Of a stretch of DNA of 64,000 nt, positions 1 through 9,234 are shown in pieces. The first letter of the stretch is position 1. Every line of letters starts with the position of its first letter. Origin of the DNA: Synechococcus sp. PROS-7-1. GTDB lineage: Bacteria; Cyanobacteriota; Cyanobacteriia; PCC-6307; Cyanobiaceae. The stretch is from the NCBI RefSeq assembly GCF_014279795.1, contig NZ_CP047945.1, positions 640,572 to 704,571 of the forward strand. Reading direction: 5' to 3'. The notes beneath the pieces were generated by a model. That model had not been told where the DNA came from and did not search any database. It saw nothing but the letters and a program-made list of their open reading frames with translations. The translations under genes were made by a program, and so were the position numbers.

Positions 1-350
1 CGTACCGTTCGGATTGCGCTGAAGCCGTCCAGGGCCTGTCGCTGGCAATGGTTCCCGGCTGCTTCGGCCGCGGCTTCAGTGGGATAGGGCCAACAGCTGT
101 ATCCAGTTGACGGCGCCAATCCAGACTCCTTCAGTGCCAGATCCGCCAGTTCCCTGACCAGCGGATGCAGTCCGAAGCGTGGGTAAACCGCGCGAAGCGC
201 CGCACGGCACGAGGGTTCGTTTTCCTCGTAGGCGATCACGTCGCTCCAGCGTGGCAGCGCGACCGAAACCGCATGGGTGGCATCCGGCAGGGGATGGCCA
301 AGATCGTGCCCCTGCCAACAGGGATCCTCCAGCAGGTTGCGCGGACTCAT
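1..350 (-). CDS. PLP-dependent cystathionine gamma-synthase-type enzyme, N-terminal part (runs off left edge)
   Basis: An ATG at 348-350 opens a frame that stays open to the window edge, giving about 116 residues. The N-terminus (MSPRNLLEDPCWQGHDLG) resembles, from memory, the N-terminal extension of the divergent second cystathionine gamma-synthase of marine Synechococcus. The PLP lysine lies outside the window. The start overlaps the TGA of the upstream metB by one base (TGATG), so the two are very probably co-transcribed and translationally coupled in a methionine/transsulfuration operon. The family assignment rests on context and the N-terminus only. Confidence 0.7.
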   Translation of the reverse strand, partial: MSPRNLLEDPCWQGHDLGHPLPDATHAVSVALPRWSDVIAYEENEPSCRAALRAVYPRFGLHPLVRELADLALKESGLAPSTGYSCWPYPTEAAAEAAGNHCQRQALDGFSAIRTV

Positions 351-1504
351 CACAGCGTCGCTAAGGCCTGATCGAGATCCGAGATCAGGTCGGCGACGTC
401 TTCACAGCCAACTGACAGACGGATCAACCCATCGGTGATGCCCAGCTTGCTCTTGACTTCAGGGGACACAGCGGCGTGGGTCATGGTGGCGGGGTGGCAG
501 ATCAAGCTCTCCACGCCCCCCAAGCTTTCCGCCATGGTGAACCAGCGCAGTGCCTTGCACACCGCATAGGCCTGTTCTCGGCTGGTCTCTAGACCGATGG
601 TCACAATGGCTCCACCGCCGTGCATCTGTCTAAGGGCTACAGCTTGCTGGGGATGGTCAGAGCGATGGGGATAGCGAGTCCATTCCACCTGGGGGTGGTC
701 GGCCAGATGGTCGGCCAGTGCAGCCGCGTTTTCGATCTGTTGGCGCAGCCGCAGTGGCAGGGTTTTGATGCCTCGGGTGATCAACCAGCAGTCGAAGGGA
801 GACGGCATCAGGCCCAGAGCCTTCTGGGCGAACACCATGCGCTCATGCCATTCAGGGGCATCTGTGCAGACGGCGCCCCCGAGGGCATCGGAATGCCCAT
901 TGATGTATTTGGTGGTGCTGGTGAGCGAGAGCGTGGCACCCAGCTGTAAAGGGCGCTGCACCAGGGCTGTGGCGAAGGTGTTGTCGACCACAACAGGCAC
1001 CGCAACGCTGCGGGCTGCGTTGCAGACCGCTTCTAGATCAATCACCTTGAGCAGCGGGTTGGTTGGGCTCTCCAGCCAAATCATGGCGGGCTGGAGCTCG
1101 GCGATTGCCGTTAGTGATGAGGGATCTGTGAAATCCACCCATTCAGTGCGCACGCCGAATTTGGCGAACACCTGTTCGAACAAACGCACGGTGCAGCCGT
1201 AGAGGTTCTCCTCGCACAGCACCAGGTCTCCCTGTTGGAGGGTGGAGGCGATGGCTGTGATCGCACTCACCCCCGAGCCGAACACGGTGGCGTGGTCGCA
1301 CCGTTCCACCGAGGCCAGCACACCTTCAAGAATGCGGAAATTGGGGTTGCCTGAACGGGTGTAGTCAAAGCCTCCAGGATTGCCATGGGCGAAGGTGGAG
1401 GTGGCGTAAATCGGCGGCATCACCGTGCCGGTGTCATCCGCGAAGCTCTCGCCGTGATGGATGGCACGGGTGGCATCAGCGGGTGCGGTCGCGGGATGCT
1501 GCAA
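350..1504 (-). CDS. metB: cystathionine gamma-synthase / Cys-Met metabolism PLP enzyme
   Basis: This 384-residue protein is full length for the Cys/Met metabolism PLP-dependent family (fold type I). Such enzymes form cystathionine from an activated homoserine and cysteine, or cleave it. Visible landmarks are the phosphate-binding GSGVSAI, the substrate-side SPTNPLLKV, VVDNTFAT, and the PLP lysine in STTKYINGHSD around residue 200. The C-terminal SLGGVESLICHPATMTH segment is typical of the family. Sequence alone does not separate gamma-synthase from gamma-lyase. The start of the next gene overlaps the stop codon, so this is the first gene of a two-gene unit. Confidence 0.9.
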   Translation of the reverse strand: MQHPATAPADATRAIHHGESFADDTGTVMPPIYATSTFAHGNPGGFDYTRSGNPNFRILEGVLASVERCDHATVFGSGVSAITAIASTLQQGDLVLCEENLYGCTVRLFEQVFAKFGVRTEWVDFTDPSSLTAIAELQPAMIWLESPTNPLLKVIDLEAVCNAARSVAVPVVVDNTFATALVQRPLQLGATLSLTSTTKYINGHSDALGGAVCTDAPEWHERMVFAQKALGLMPSPFDCWLITRGIKTLPLRLRQQIENAAALADHLADHPQVEWTRYPHRSDHPQQAVALRQMHGGGAIVTIGLETSREQAYAVCKALRWFTMAESLGGVESLICHPATMTHAAVSPEVKSKLGITDGLIRLSVGCEDVADLISDLDQALATL

Positions 1505-1568
1505 GGGGTGACTCCGCTCAGCTTGTAAGGCTAGGAAATGGTCTTTGCGAACCCACTAGGGTCATGCC

Positions 1569-1841
1569 TTGTGTCCAGGCGTCATCGTGACTGAGAACCC
1601 TTTGCAGTCCCAGAAAGACGAGTGGAGAGATCACGTTCTCAGCGAAATCGTTACTTTTTTGAGCGAGAATAAGGAAGCAATCCACTCTCGCTATTTCGAA
1701 CAACGAGAGGGCAAGCTTTCTCGCGAATTCATTGAAGCGGCAGGGTTGATGGATTTTGAACTTGCGATCACCTTCCTCGAAGACAAGCCGAAAGGTTTTG
1801 GTTTGGGTCTTGGTTTCTTTAAGGCCAATCTCATTCGCTGA
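1569..1841 (+). CDS. small hypothetical protein
   Basis: A short frame of up to 90 residues starts at TTG 1569, or at GTG 1587, which gives 84 residues beginning VTENPLQSQ. I do not recognise the family. The protein is charged, predicted helical in the first half (EWRDHVLSEIVTFLSEN), and ends in a glycine-rich GFGLGLGFFKANLIR tail. No signal peptide or clear membrane segment is visible. It lies between metB and the desaturase, convergent with the latter and 9 bp from its stop. The amino-acid composition looks protein-like, so I think it is real. Confidence 0.5.
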   Translation: MCPGVIVTENPLQSQKDEWRDHVLSEIVTFLSENKEAIHSRYFEQREGKLSREFIEAAGLMDFELAITFLEDKPKGFGLGLGFFKANLIR

Positions 1842-1850
1842 CCAATGAAA

Positions 1851-2987
1851 TCAGTGTTTGAATGATTGTTTTGTGGAGACGAGTTGCAGCGTCTCATTGT
1901 CCCAAAGGATGAGCGAGAAGCAGTCCCAGAGCTGGTCTAGCCGGAGCCTCTTGACTCCGTCAAAATTGTTTTGTCGGTCTTCGTGGCAATGGCGGAGGCG
2001 ATAGTTGGGGATCCTTTCGGACAGGTGGTGCACGTGGTGATAAGCGATATCGGCGGTAAACCAGTTAAGAACAGGAGGCATGATCAGAAACGATGAACCA
2101 TCGATAGCCCCTTTGAAATAACTCCAATGATCTTCGTCACTCGCATAAGAACCTGGGAAGTTGTGTTGAACAAAGAAAACAGCAATCATAATTGCTGCGC
2201 TTGTGCTCATGATTAAGGTATAAAGAATCCAGAAATGCCAATATCCGATTGCGCTTCCGATCCACCACCATGCGAGCGAGATGCATAGGGTATTGGCAAG
2301 TGTGTCGTAAACCTCTTCCTTTGTGTAGAAGAAGCTGGATTTGTGATTGTTGATAAATATAAATGGGTTGAATAGCTTTCTGCTAGAAATTTTTCGGAAT
2401 CCATCAATGGTTCCATTGGTAATCAATTCAACAAACCCCAAAAGCAATGCCACTCTTGGCTTGATCACTAAGTAGTAGAAGCCTCCAGGGAAAAGAGTTA
2501 AAGGGTGGCGCAGTGCTTGGTAGAGAAACTGGGAATTCTTGCCCTTTTTCTCAAATTCGCGACGCGTCGTTAAGGCCGACGGGCCTCTGTATCGATTCCA
2601 ATTGCCATTGTGTTTGTGGTGGAAGGCATGACCTCTTGACCAGGGGTGGTGCGGCATTGCATGGAAAATGCTCAGTAGGAATGCGGCAGAGCGATTAGCG
2701 GTTTTAGACTTGAATAAGCTGTGATGACCACAGTCATGCATTAATGAGAAGCTTCTGCTTAAAAATAAAATGATTAAGGCGAACAGGCCTGGCGTTAGTA
2801 TCAACGACAATACGTTTAGCTGTTCTGTGGTTTTAACGATCGCAACGCAGCACAGGATTAAGGGAATGGCTGTATTGATGATCTGCCATGAGGCGATTTT
2901 GTCGTCACTTACCATGTAAGGCTTGATGTTTAAATCAATGCGCCTCAGTGGTGTTGTTGGCAAGGGTTTGGTGACGGCGCTGCTCAA
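1851..2987 (-). CDS. membrane fatty-acid desaturase family protein
   Basis: A 378-residue membrane di-iron desaturase of the FADS/DesA-like superfamily. The three diagnostic histidine boxes are present: HDCGHH near residue 85, HAFHHKH near residue 117, and HHVHH near residue 315. Hydrophobic pairs flank the boxes as expected for an acyl-lipid desaturase of the cytoplasmic or thylakoid membrane. The position of the introduced double bond cannot be read from the sequence. Base composition is more AT-rich than metB or rpsD, which may mean recent acquisition. It stands alone, transcribed away from the small gene at 3150. Confidence 0.85.
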   Translation of the reverse strand: MSSAVTKPLPTTPLRRIDLNIKPYMVSDDKIASWQIINTAIPLILCCVAIVKTTEQLNVLSLILTPGLFALIILFLSRSFSLMHDCGHHSLFKSKTANRSAAFLLSIFHAMPHHPWSRGHAFHHKHNGNWNRYRGPSALTTRREFEKKGKNSQFLYQALRHPLTLFPGGFYYLVIKPRVALLLGFVELITNGTIDGFRKISSRKLFNPFIFINNHKSSFFYTKEEVYDTLANTLCISLAWWWIGSAIGYWHFWILYTLIMSTSAAIMIAVFFVQHNFPGSYASDEDHWSYFKGAIDGSSFLIMPPVLNWFTADIAYHHVHHLSERIPNYRLRHCHEDRQNNFDGVKRLRLDQLWDCFSLILWDNETLQLVSTKQSFKH

Positions 2988-3149
2988 GGGAATGGCCTTC
3001 GTTGGTTAATGGTGTAGGCGCGAATCATTCGGAGAACTTTTTGTAGGGAGGTCGTGCCGAACGATGTGGCGAGTGGTAAAAATCAGTTCAACATGGCGCG
3101 AAATTTCACGGTTTCGCCATTGTTTCACTCACCTTAGTGGATTTTGTGA

Positions 3150-3341
3150 ATGGTTGACCCATCGCCGCTCCCTGGAAAGCCGAGAGCTCTCACGTATTCA
3201 GAGATGATGAATGGTGGTCGCGCGCAGATGGACGAGCAAGCTCATCAGCGAGAGCTCGAATTGAAACGACGCGAAGCGACCTTGGAACAACAGGTCAACC
3301 ATTTGGAGCTGTTGTTCAAAATTGCCGAAGAGCGACGTTGA
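3150..3341 (+). CDS. small charged, coiled-coil-like hypothetical protein
   Basis: A 63-residue protein with a short N-terminal proline-containing stretch followed from about residue 28 by a strongly charged helix (QAHQRELELKRREATLEQQ) likely to form a coiled coil. No known domain is recognised. It ends just before a strong hairpin that serves as the rpsD terminator from the opposite strand. Its low-complexity helix makes homology hard to judge. Confidence 0.5.
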   Translation: MVDPSPLPGKPRALTYSEMMNGGRAQMDEQAHQRELELKRREATLEQQVNHLELLFKIAEERR

Positions 3342-3357
3342 CTGGTGCCACATCTGA

Positions 3358-3402
3358 ATAAAAAAACTCCTGCCCGCCATCGATGGAGGGGGCAAGAGTT
3401 TG
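3358..3402 (-). terminator. Rho-independent terminator of rpsD
   Basis: Read on the minus strand, AAACTC-YTGCCC arms pair across a short loop containing ATCGAT, followed by a run of seven T (the A-run at 3360-3366 of the plus strand). It lies 46 bp past the rpsD stop. The stem is about 12 bp with one wobble. It is also close to the end of the convergent small gene. Confidence 0.8.
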
Positions 3403-3447
3403 TCTTGGCTCTCGGAATTGCCCCAAAAGCCAGTTGGTGACTGAAGG

Positions 3448-4056
3448 TTAGACCTTTCTGGAGTAGTACTCCACCACCAGCAGTTCGTTGATTTCAAGGG
3501 CGACCCACTCGCGTTCGCAGCGGCCCACCACCTTGGCGTTGAGCTTGGGTTTATCGAGCTCCAGGTGTGGCGGCACGTTGGCCAGGCCTGGAAATTCCAG
3601 GTTGCCTTCGGCAAGTTGCTTGCTGCACTTGCGCTCGCGGATTGCGATCACATCGCCAGGCTTGCACTGATAGCTGGCGATGTCGGTGACACGACCATTC
3701 ACAGTCACGTGTCCGTGGTTCACCAGCTGACGGGCACCGGGGACGGTGGGGCCGAATCCGAGGCGGAAGCAGACATTGTCGAGACGGTTCTCGAGCAGTT
3801 TCAGCAGGTTGGTTCCAGTGGAACCCTCCTGGGCGCGCGCTTTCTTCACATAGCGCACGAGCTGACGCTCGGAGACTCCGTAGTTGAAGCGGAGCTTTTG
3901 CTTTTCTTCGAGACGGATCGCGTATTCAGAGCGCTTGCGACGGGCTTGGCCGTGCTGACCGGGGGGATAGGACCGCTTTGCGGCCTTCCGGGTGAGACCG
4001 GGGAGGTCTCCCAAGCGCCGCGTGATCCTCAGGCGAGGGCCGCGGTAACGAGACAT
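3448..4056 (-). CDS. rpsD: 30S ribosomal protein S4
   Basis: A 202-residue S4, a primary 16S rRNA-binding protein of the small subunit. The start at ATG 4054-4056 ([16 protein letters not shown]) matches the family N-terminus; the open frame continues 14 codons further upstream but that is not expected in S4. The S4 RNA-binding domain is seen at [20 protein letters not shown] and [14 protein letters not shown]. The usual C-terminus VVEYYSRKV is complete. It is monocistronic, with a terminator downstream, and is divergent from yidD. Confidence 0.97.
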   Translation of the reverse strand: MSRYRGPRLRITRRLGDLPGLTRKAAKRSYPPGQHGQARRKRSEYAIRLEEKQKLRFNYGVSERQLVRYVKKARAQEGSTGTNLLKLLENRLDNVCFRLGFGPTVPGARQLVNHGHVTVNGRVTDIASYQCKPGDVIAIRERKCSKQLAEGNLEFPGLANVPPHLELDKPKLNAKVVGRCEREWVALEINELLVVEYYSRKV

Positions 4057-4128
4057 AGGGGAAGGAATGGTTGGACCTTCGCGCCGCTGGCACGCCATGC
4101 TGAACGCAGTGTCAGCATCGCGATCAAC

Positions 4129-4407
4129 ATGCGCGAATCGACCATCTTATCGGGCGATCGGAACACCTTCTTTGTGGGGCGCATCAATCGTGCGCTTGCT
4201 CAGGTGATGTTGGCCCTGATTGGCTTCTATCGCCGCTGGTTCTCGCCGCTGCTCGGCCCGCGCTGCCGCTTCATCCCGAGCTGCAGCGCTTATGGGCTCG
4301 AGGCGATCCAGCGACATGGTCCCTGGCGGGGCGGCTGGCTCACGTTGCGCAGAATCAGCCGTTGCCACCCTCTCACCCCCTGCGGGTGTGACCCCGTACC
4401 GGATTGA
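4129..4407 (+). CDS. yidD: YidD membrane protein insertion efficiency factor
   Basis: A small protein of the YidD/DUF37 family, thought to assist YidC-dependent insertion of inner-membrane proteins. The core signature is visible: [21 protein letters not shown], then PSCSAYG, then the closing [14 protein letters not shown]. From ATG 4129 it is 92 residues; an internal ATG at 4207 gives 66 residues beginning directly at the core. The family usually has a short N-terminal extension, so I prefer 4129 without certainty. It is followed 22 bp later by a glutaredoxin-like gene. Confidence 0.85.
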   Translation: MRESTILSGDRNTFFVGRINRALAQVMLALIGFYRRWFSPLLGPRCRFIPSCSAYGLEAIQRHGPWRGGWLTLRRISRCHPLTPCGCDPVPD

Positions 4408-4429
4408 TCGGCTTGTGGTTCACCCTTCC

Positions 4430-4720
4430 ATGCTTCACGTGTTGACGCTCTACAGCCGCCAGGGCTGCTGTCTGTGTGAAGGGCTTGAGCAGCGGCTTCA
4501 TGCCCTTGATCTCACAGCTCTTGAGCCTCCGCTTGCTCTGCAGGTGGTGGATATTGATGCCCCTGGGGTGGAACCTGGCCTGAAGGCTCGTTATGACCTC
4601 GAGGTTCCAGTTCTGGCTCTGAACAGCAGCCCCCTGCCACGGGTGTCTCCCCGTCTTTCCGGAGAGGGACTGTTCAGCTGGTTGCAACGGGTCTGCGCCA
4701 ACGCTGCAGGATCGGTCTAG
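4430..4720 (+). CDS. glutaredoxin-like (DUF836-type) thiol-disulfide protein
   Basis: A 96-residue thioredoxin-fold protein starting at ATG 4430 ([18 protein letters not shown]). The N-terminal beta strand is followed by a CxxC-type motif CCLC near residues 13-16. A cis-proline region appears at [10 protein letters not shown], as in glutaredoxin-like DUF836 proteins. It is expected to be cytoplasmic and to act on disulfides; its partner is unknown. It lies between yidD and murE, and murE starts 26 bp downstream, so the three may be co-transcribed. Confidence 0.75.
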   Translation: MLHVLTLYSRQGCCLCEGLEQRLHALDLTALEPPLALQVVDIDAPGVEPGLKARYDLEVPVLALNSSPLPRVSPRLSGEGLFSWLQRVCANAAGSV

Positions 4721-4746
4721 AACGATCTCTCATTCAGGGATTGGTG

Positions 4747-6246
4747 ATGACGCAGACGCTCCATGCCCTGCTCAATGCCGTGGGTTTGCCTATGCCTGCT
4801 GGGGTGGCGAATGCAACGGTGACAGCACTCACCTGTGATTCCCGCTGCGTTGGCAAGGGCAGCCTGTTCATCGGCCTGCCTGGAGAACGGGTGGATGGAG
4901 GCAGCTTCTGGCCTGCGGCACTGGCCTCGGGTGCCGCAGCGGTCCTGATCGGTGAGCGGGCGGCAGCGGCCCATCCACCGGCCCCTGGAGATTCCGTACT
5001 CGTAGTGCCGGATCCCGTGGCCTTCTGGGCTGGGGAGCTGGCGTCGGCCTTCTGGCAGCGGCCCTCCATGCGTATGGAGTTGATCGGTGTGACCGGCACC
5101 AATGGCAAAACCACCACCACCCACCTGATTGAACATCTCAGCCAGGCGTGCGGTCGGCCTGCTGCTTTGTTTGGAACCCTGGTGAATCGATGGCCCGGCC
5201 ACAGCCTCACCGCCACGCACACAACAGCGGCGGCCGATCGCTTGCAGGCTCAGCTGGCGGAAGCCCTGGAAGGGGGCACCCAGGTGGCAGCCATGGAAGT
5301 GAGCTCCCATGCCCTCGATCAGCAGCGCGTGGCGGGATGTCGCTTCTCGGGAGCCGTCTTTACCAATCTCACCCAGGACCATCTCGACTACCACCCGTCG
5401 ATGGAGGCCTATTTCGAGGCCAAGGCCCTGTTGTTCGCTTCGCCCTATCTGGTGGGCGAGGGGCCCAGGGCGGTGGTGAACGTGGATGATCCCTGGGGCC
5501 TGCAGCTGGCGGATCGGTTGGGTGAGCGAGCCTGGCGATGCAGTCTTGAGCACGAAGCTGATCTGACCATGGGCGACTTGCGCATGACGTCCAACGGCGT
5601 GGATGGAATGCTTGTCACGCCTCTTGGTGAAGGCCGGTTCCACTCACCGCTGGTGGGACGCTTCAATTTGATGAATCTTCTGCAAGCTGTGGGTGCCCTG
5701 CTTCAGCAGGGATTGCCCTTGGCCCTGCTGTTGCGCTCTCTTCCTTCGTTCCGCGGCGTGCCAGGTCGGATGGAACGGGTTGTTGTGACTGGCTCAGCCG
5801 CAGAGGATCATCCCGCCGTGCTTGTGGACTATGCCCACACACCGGATGGTTTGCGCAACGCACTGGAGGCCTGTCGTCCCTTTGTGAGGGGGCAGTTGAT
5901 CTGCGTGTTCGGCTGCGGCGGTGATCGCGACCGGGGCAAGCGACCGCAGATGGCGGCCATCGCTGCTGCGCTGGCGGATCGGGTGGTGGTGACCTCCGAT
6001 AATCCGCGAACGGAGGATCCTGGTCAGATTCTTGAGGATGTGGTGGCCGGTCTCCCGGCCGTTGCCGAGCGTCAGGTTGAGGTCGATCGTGCCAAGGCCA
6101 TTGCCTTGGCGATCGCGCAGGCGCGCTGCGGTGATCTGGTGTTAATCGCCGGCAAGGGGCATGAGGATTACCAGATCCTCGGCACTGAGAAAGTGCATTT
6201 CGATGATCGGGAAGAGGCGGAGCAAGCTCTGCGCCACTGGCCCTGA
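4747..6246 (+). CDS. murE: UDP-N-acetylmuramoyl-L-alanyl-D-glutamate-2,6-diaminopimelate ligase
   Basis: This 499-residue cytoplasmic ligase adds meso-diaminopimelate to the peptidoglycan precursor. The ATP-binding [14 protein letters not shown] motif lies near residue 115. [12 protein letters not shown] and [11 protein letters not shown] are typical Mur ligase signatures. The DNPRTEDP motif near residue 420 is the diaminopimelate-selective form. The start at ATG 4747 is preceded by AGGGA with about 6 nt spacing; TTG 4741 and GTG 4744 are alternatives in the same frame. It is the last GC-rich core gene before the AT-rich island. Confidence 0.95.
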   Translation: MTQTLHALLNAVGLPMPAGVANATVTALTCDSRCVGKGSLFIGLPGERVDGGSFWPAALASGAAAVLIGERAAAAHPPAPGDSVLVVPDPVAFWAGELASAFWQRPSMRMELIGVTGTNGKTTTTHLIEHLSQACGRPAALFGTLVNRWPGHSLTATHTTAAADRLQAQLAEALEGGTQVAAMEVSSHALDQQRVAGCRFSGAVFTNLTQDHLDYHPSMEAYFEAKALLFASPYLVGEGPRAVVNVDDPWGLQLADRLGERAWRCSLEHEADLTMGDLRMTSNGVDGMLVTPLGEGRFHSPLVGRFNLMNLLQAVGALLQQGLPLALLLRSLPSFRGVPGRMERVVVTGSAAEDHPAVLVDYAHTPDGLRNALEACRPFVRGQLICVFGCGGDRDRGKRPQMAAIAAALADRVVVTSDNPRTEDPGQILEDVVAGLPAVAERQVEVDRAKAIALAIAQARCGDLVLIAGKGHEDYQILGTEKVHFDDREEAEQALRHWP

Positions 6247-6281
6247 CCCTGTCTAACAGGTCATGTTTCCTAGTGAACGCA

Positions 6282-6344
6282 TAGATATCGTCGTCTCAGG
6301 CAGATGCGGGTAAGCACTCTGAACCAAACTGTGGACGATATCTA
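6282..6344. repeat. long-loop perfect inverted repeat in the murE-island gap
   Basis: TAGATATCGTC at 6282-6292 is perfectly repeated in inverse orientation as GACGATATCTA at 6334-6344, separated by 41 nt. It lies in the 232 bp gap (6247-6478) between murE and the convergent JmjC-like gene, at the left edge of the AT-rich island. No convincing T-run follows the second arm, so it is not an obvious terminator. It could be an operator, an element end or chance. I see no gene in the gap. Confidence 0.4.
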
Positions 6345-6478
6345 CAAACATTGAGGGTTGAGCGAGGTGCTGCTCAAAATGTTCTCATCCGCCTCAGATC
6401 GACCTGACTTCCATGCCTTGTTTGCAATACGTCCTGTGCGCTAATGCAAGGGTAAGGTAATATTTTTTGCTAGTTCGT

Positions 6479-7174
6479 TCATTCCAGGATTGATTTTAAC
6501 GCATCATTCTGAAGGGTCAGATAGTTAGACCTCCATGAGTAGGAAATGCCGATGCAAGCTGTGAGATTGAGAGTGGCATGAAAGTATCGATCGGGTATGA
6601 ATAAAGCCTCACCTTCTTTGGTTCGTATGAATTGTGCTCCTTTCAACTGGGGCCATAGTTTTTTGATTTCTACGTCAAACCATTTTGAAAGCGACTGCGA
6701 ACTTGGCCCAGAAATCTCATGGTTGAATTTTGTAAGAGCAGAACTGTTTTGCACCGAATGGGGTGCGAGAAACCAGAGTTTTTCTCCTTGAAGGCATTCG
6801 AAACAGGCACGAGTATGTTGATGAACGTGGGTTCCGGTTCCACGACTGCCGGCAAAAAAACGCGCCATTCGAATCTGGTTATATTGTAAGTCAATCGTCT
6901 GCGGACCACCTATTCTAGAGTAAATTTCTGGGCTCAAAATAGATCCTTCAAATAGGAATGGATGTGAAACATAATTGCCGCAATCTTGTTGAGTTTGGTT
7001 GAGTTTTTCAAGGAATAAATCAAGCTGAAGCCAGCCATCGGGTTCGTTGACATAAGCATCAGATGAGTATTCGACAAAAATTCGCTGTTTGTTGCAGGCT
7101 TCGTATATCAAGCGCAGTTTGTGCTTGGAAATTTTCTGGAGATAAGGTTTGAGGAAATGCTGTTTTTGGTCCAT
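6479..7174 (-). CDS. JmjC/cupin-8-like iron oxygenase (putative peptide hydroxylase)
   Basis: A 231-residue protein resembling the cupin-8/JmjC fold of Fe(II)/2-oxoglutarate oxygenases. The first metal-binding strand reads GTGTHVHQHTRACFE (residues 112-126), followed by GEKLWFLAP as in JmjC proteins. The distal histidine sits in IPDRYFHATLNL at H199. The usual HxD/E pair appears as HxH (H116-H118-H120), so iron ligation may be atypical. It is the last gene of the transporter operon, 2 bp after the ABC gene, which suggests it modifies the exported peptide or protein. The function is inferred from fold and context only. Confidence 0.65.
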   Translation of the reverse strand: MDQKQHFLKPYLQKISKHKLRLIYEACNKQRIFVEYSSDAYVNEPDGWLQLDLFLEKLNQTQQDCGNYVSHPFLFEGSILSPEIYSRIGGPQTIDLQYNQIRMARFFAGSRGTGTHVHQHTRACFECLQGEKLWFLAPHSVQNSSALTKFNHEISGPSSQSLSKWFDVEIKKLWPQLKGAQFIRTKEGEALFIPDRYFHATLNLTACIGISYSWRSNYLTLQNDALKSILE

Positions 7175-7176
7175 TC

Positions 7177-9234
7177 TTACGACTCTTGATCTAGGTATTT
7201 GTTTTGAGTTTCAAGGCGAATAACTTCGTTGAATGAGTCTTCTGCGCTGAGGCGATGTAGGCAAGAAATGTGAATCGAACAGGATTGATGCAGCTTGTTC
7301 AATAGACTTAGATGGCTTTCTTCGTCTAGATACGATGTGGGTTCATCTGATAAAAGAACAGTTGGTTGGCCTAGCACAACGCGCGTGATGTGCAGGCGTT
7401 GCAGTTCTGCATTGGAGAGATCTTGGGAAGATTCACTTAAGTTGGTCTGGAGACCCATGGGTAGGCCTTTGAAGATTTGCTTGCAAGCACAATTATTTAA
7501 AGCCTCAATAATTTCGTCATCTGGATGATGATTCCAAGGGTCTAAAAATTCGCGTATGGTTGCACCGAAAAGTTTTGGACTCTGAGGAATAACCATGATT
7601 CTAGCGAAGTTTTTGATACTTTGTTTGTGCGACAAGAGAGTGTTGTTAATGATGATATCCCCCTCACTAGCATCATGAATTCCACCGAGCACTTTAATCA
7701 GCGTTGATTTACCTGACCCAGGCTCACCTGTGATTGCATATTTTCTTCCCTTCTCAAAAATAAGATTTAAGTTGCTAATGATGTTATATTTTGTATTGGT
7801 GTGCTTGTAAGCGATTTGTTTGAGTTCAATAGATTGGATTGGTTCAAACGGATCCATCGGCGAAGAAGGCTGCCACGAAAGTCTTAGGTGTTCAAATTGC
7901 TCAAGACCTCGTAAACTATTTTTACTGAAGTAAGTTGGCAAGGCAATCATGAGCGAGGAAATAGCCTCGGCTACTTGCGAAAAACCCGAAGAAATAAAAG
8001 AAAATGCTGTGAACATCACTAGATATTTTCCTTGCGATATTCCAGTAGTTGTTGAATAAGCAAATAGGATTAATGCAACCAACAGTGAGCTTACGATTCT
8101 CGAGAAAAGAACTCCATAGCTGCTCCATTGATTGACGGATCGAATCATCTTGTAATATCGATTTTTCGTATTTGTAAATGATTGATCGAATAAAGCTTCA
8201 AGCCCCATCGATCGGATTTCATTGATGTAGCGAACCGTATCAATAATAATTTGATTGTTTTCTGCTTGATTCCGAATCAATTGAAATGATATTCGACCTG
8301 TTATGTATCCAGATACAAGTGAAACCCATGCAGGAAGAGAGCTTAATAAAAGAATTAAAAAAACGATTCTTGGCTCTAGCAGGTAGAATCCAAAAACGAC
8401 CATATAGGTTCCAATTGTCAGTAATGCTATAGGTATCGAAATCAAAAGTGCTCTTGCACTGGAAGTAAATGCCAGAGCTGTCTTGAAATTTTGTTCCCAC
8501 AGGCTTAGTGATAATGATGGAAGTGCACTTGGCTTCGCAGCCAAATAGCGATTAACTAAACTAATGAGTCCATGGAAATCAATAGATGATTGCGCAAATG
8601 TAATAGAGACCGTTGAAACTGTTTTGAATAATGTGCCAATTAATTGGCTAGTGAAAAGACCAATGCAAATTATAATCAATTGATTGATTTGACCCGTTGG
8701 TATTAACTGATCAAAGATGGGCCCCATTGCTAAAACTGGCAATGTTGATAATAGTGTGAATATTGACAAGCCGACTAAGCTCAACACATAGCTTTTCCAA
8801 CGAGCTGTAATTTGCCACCATGAAAGCTCTAGTTTGCTTAATTTTCGTTGCGGCAATGAAGAAACCAGAGAGAAAAAATTGCAATTTTCACAAACTTGAT
8901 AATCTTGCTGAAGAAATAACTTGTATCTTTGATATGAATTAATATAGCACCACTTACTGTCCTTTTTATTGATAACTAGGATCTTCATTGGCAAGGAGGC
9001 AAGTGATTTAAATATCGGCTGTCGATCAAACTTAATAACTAATATCTTTATTTTAGATTCCATAAATGTAAGGCATTTGCTTGAGTCAGCATGATTCAGA
9101 GACTCGATTTGATGCATTACCGCATCTTCCTCTAATGCACTCATGCCCAGGCACAGAACAGGATCTTTAACGATCTTTTGCATGATGTCTGCGGGATCAC
9201 CCCAGCCCAAATTTTCTGGATTCGATTGCATCAT
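7177..9234 (-). CDS. NHLM-type ABC transporter subunit without peptidase (ABC2-like)
   Basis: A 685-residue exporter half: an N-terminal cytoplasmic region of about 150 residues without C39 residues, a transmembrane domain (about 155-440), and an ATPase domain. Length and arrangement match the NHLM bacteriocin ABC2 family. The ATPase has a canonical Walker A (GEPGSGKST), Walker B with catalytic Glu (VLLSDEPTS) and a switch histidine (CLHRLS). Its signature motif is degenerate: LSNAE instead of LSGGQ. The stop overlaps nothing downstream, but the start overlaps the upstream C39-ABC gene by 4 bp (ATGA), so the two subunits are made together and probably heterodimerise. Confidence 0.88.
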   Translation of the reverse strand: MMQSNPENLGWGDPADIMQKIVKDPVLCLGMSALEEDAVMHQIESLNHADSSKCLTFMESKIKILVIKFDRQPIFKSLASLPMKILVINKKDSKWCYINSYQRYKLFLQQDYQVCENCNFFSLVSSLPQRKLSKLELSWWQITARWKSYVLSLVGLSIFTLLSTLPVLAMGPIFDQLIPTGQINQLIIICIGLFTSQLIGTLFKTVSTVSITFAQSSIDFHGLISLVNRYLAAKPSALPSLSLSLWEQNFKTALAFTSSARALLISIPIALLTIGTYMVVFGFYLLEPRIVFLILLLSSLPAWVSLVSGYITGRISFQLIRNQAENNQIIIDTVRYINEIRSMGLEALFDQSFTNTKNRYYKMIRSVNQWSSYGVLFSRIVSSLLVALILFAYSTTTGISQGKYLVMFTAFSFISSGFSQVAEAISSLMIALPTYFSKNSLRGLEQFEHLRLSWQPSSPMDPFEPIQSIELKQIAYKHTNTKYNIISNLNLIFEKGRKYAITGEPGSGKSTLIKVLGGIHDASEGDIIINNTLLSHKQSIKNFARIMVIPQSPKLFGATIREFLDPWNHHPDDEIIEALNNCACKQIFKGLPMGLQTNLSESSQDLSNAELQRLHITRVVLGQPTVLLSDEPTSYLDEESHLSLLNKLHQSCSIHISCLHRLSAEDSFNEVIRLETQNKYLDQES

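Noticed and set aside
4717-5643. Long minus-strand frame over murE
   Set aside because: It is a shadow of a GC-rich gene: codons mirror murE and the predicted protein is low in normal motifs.
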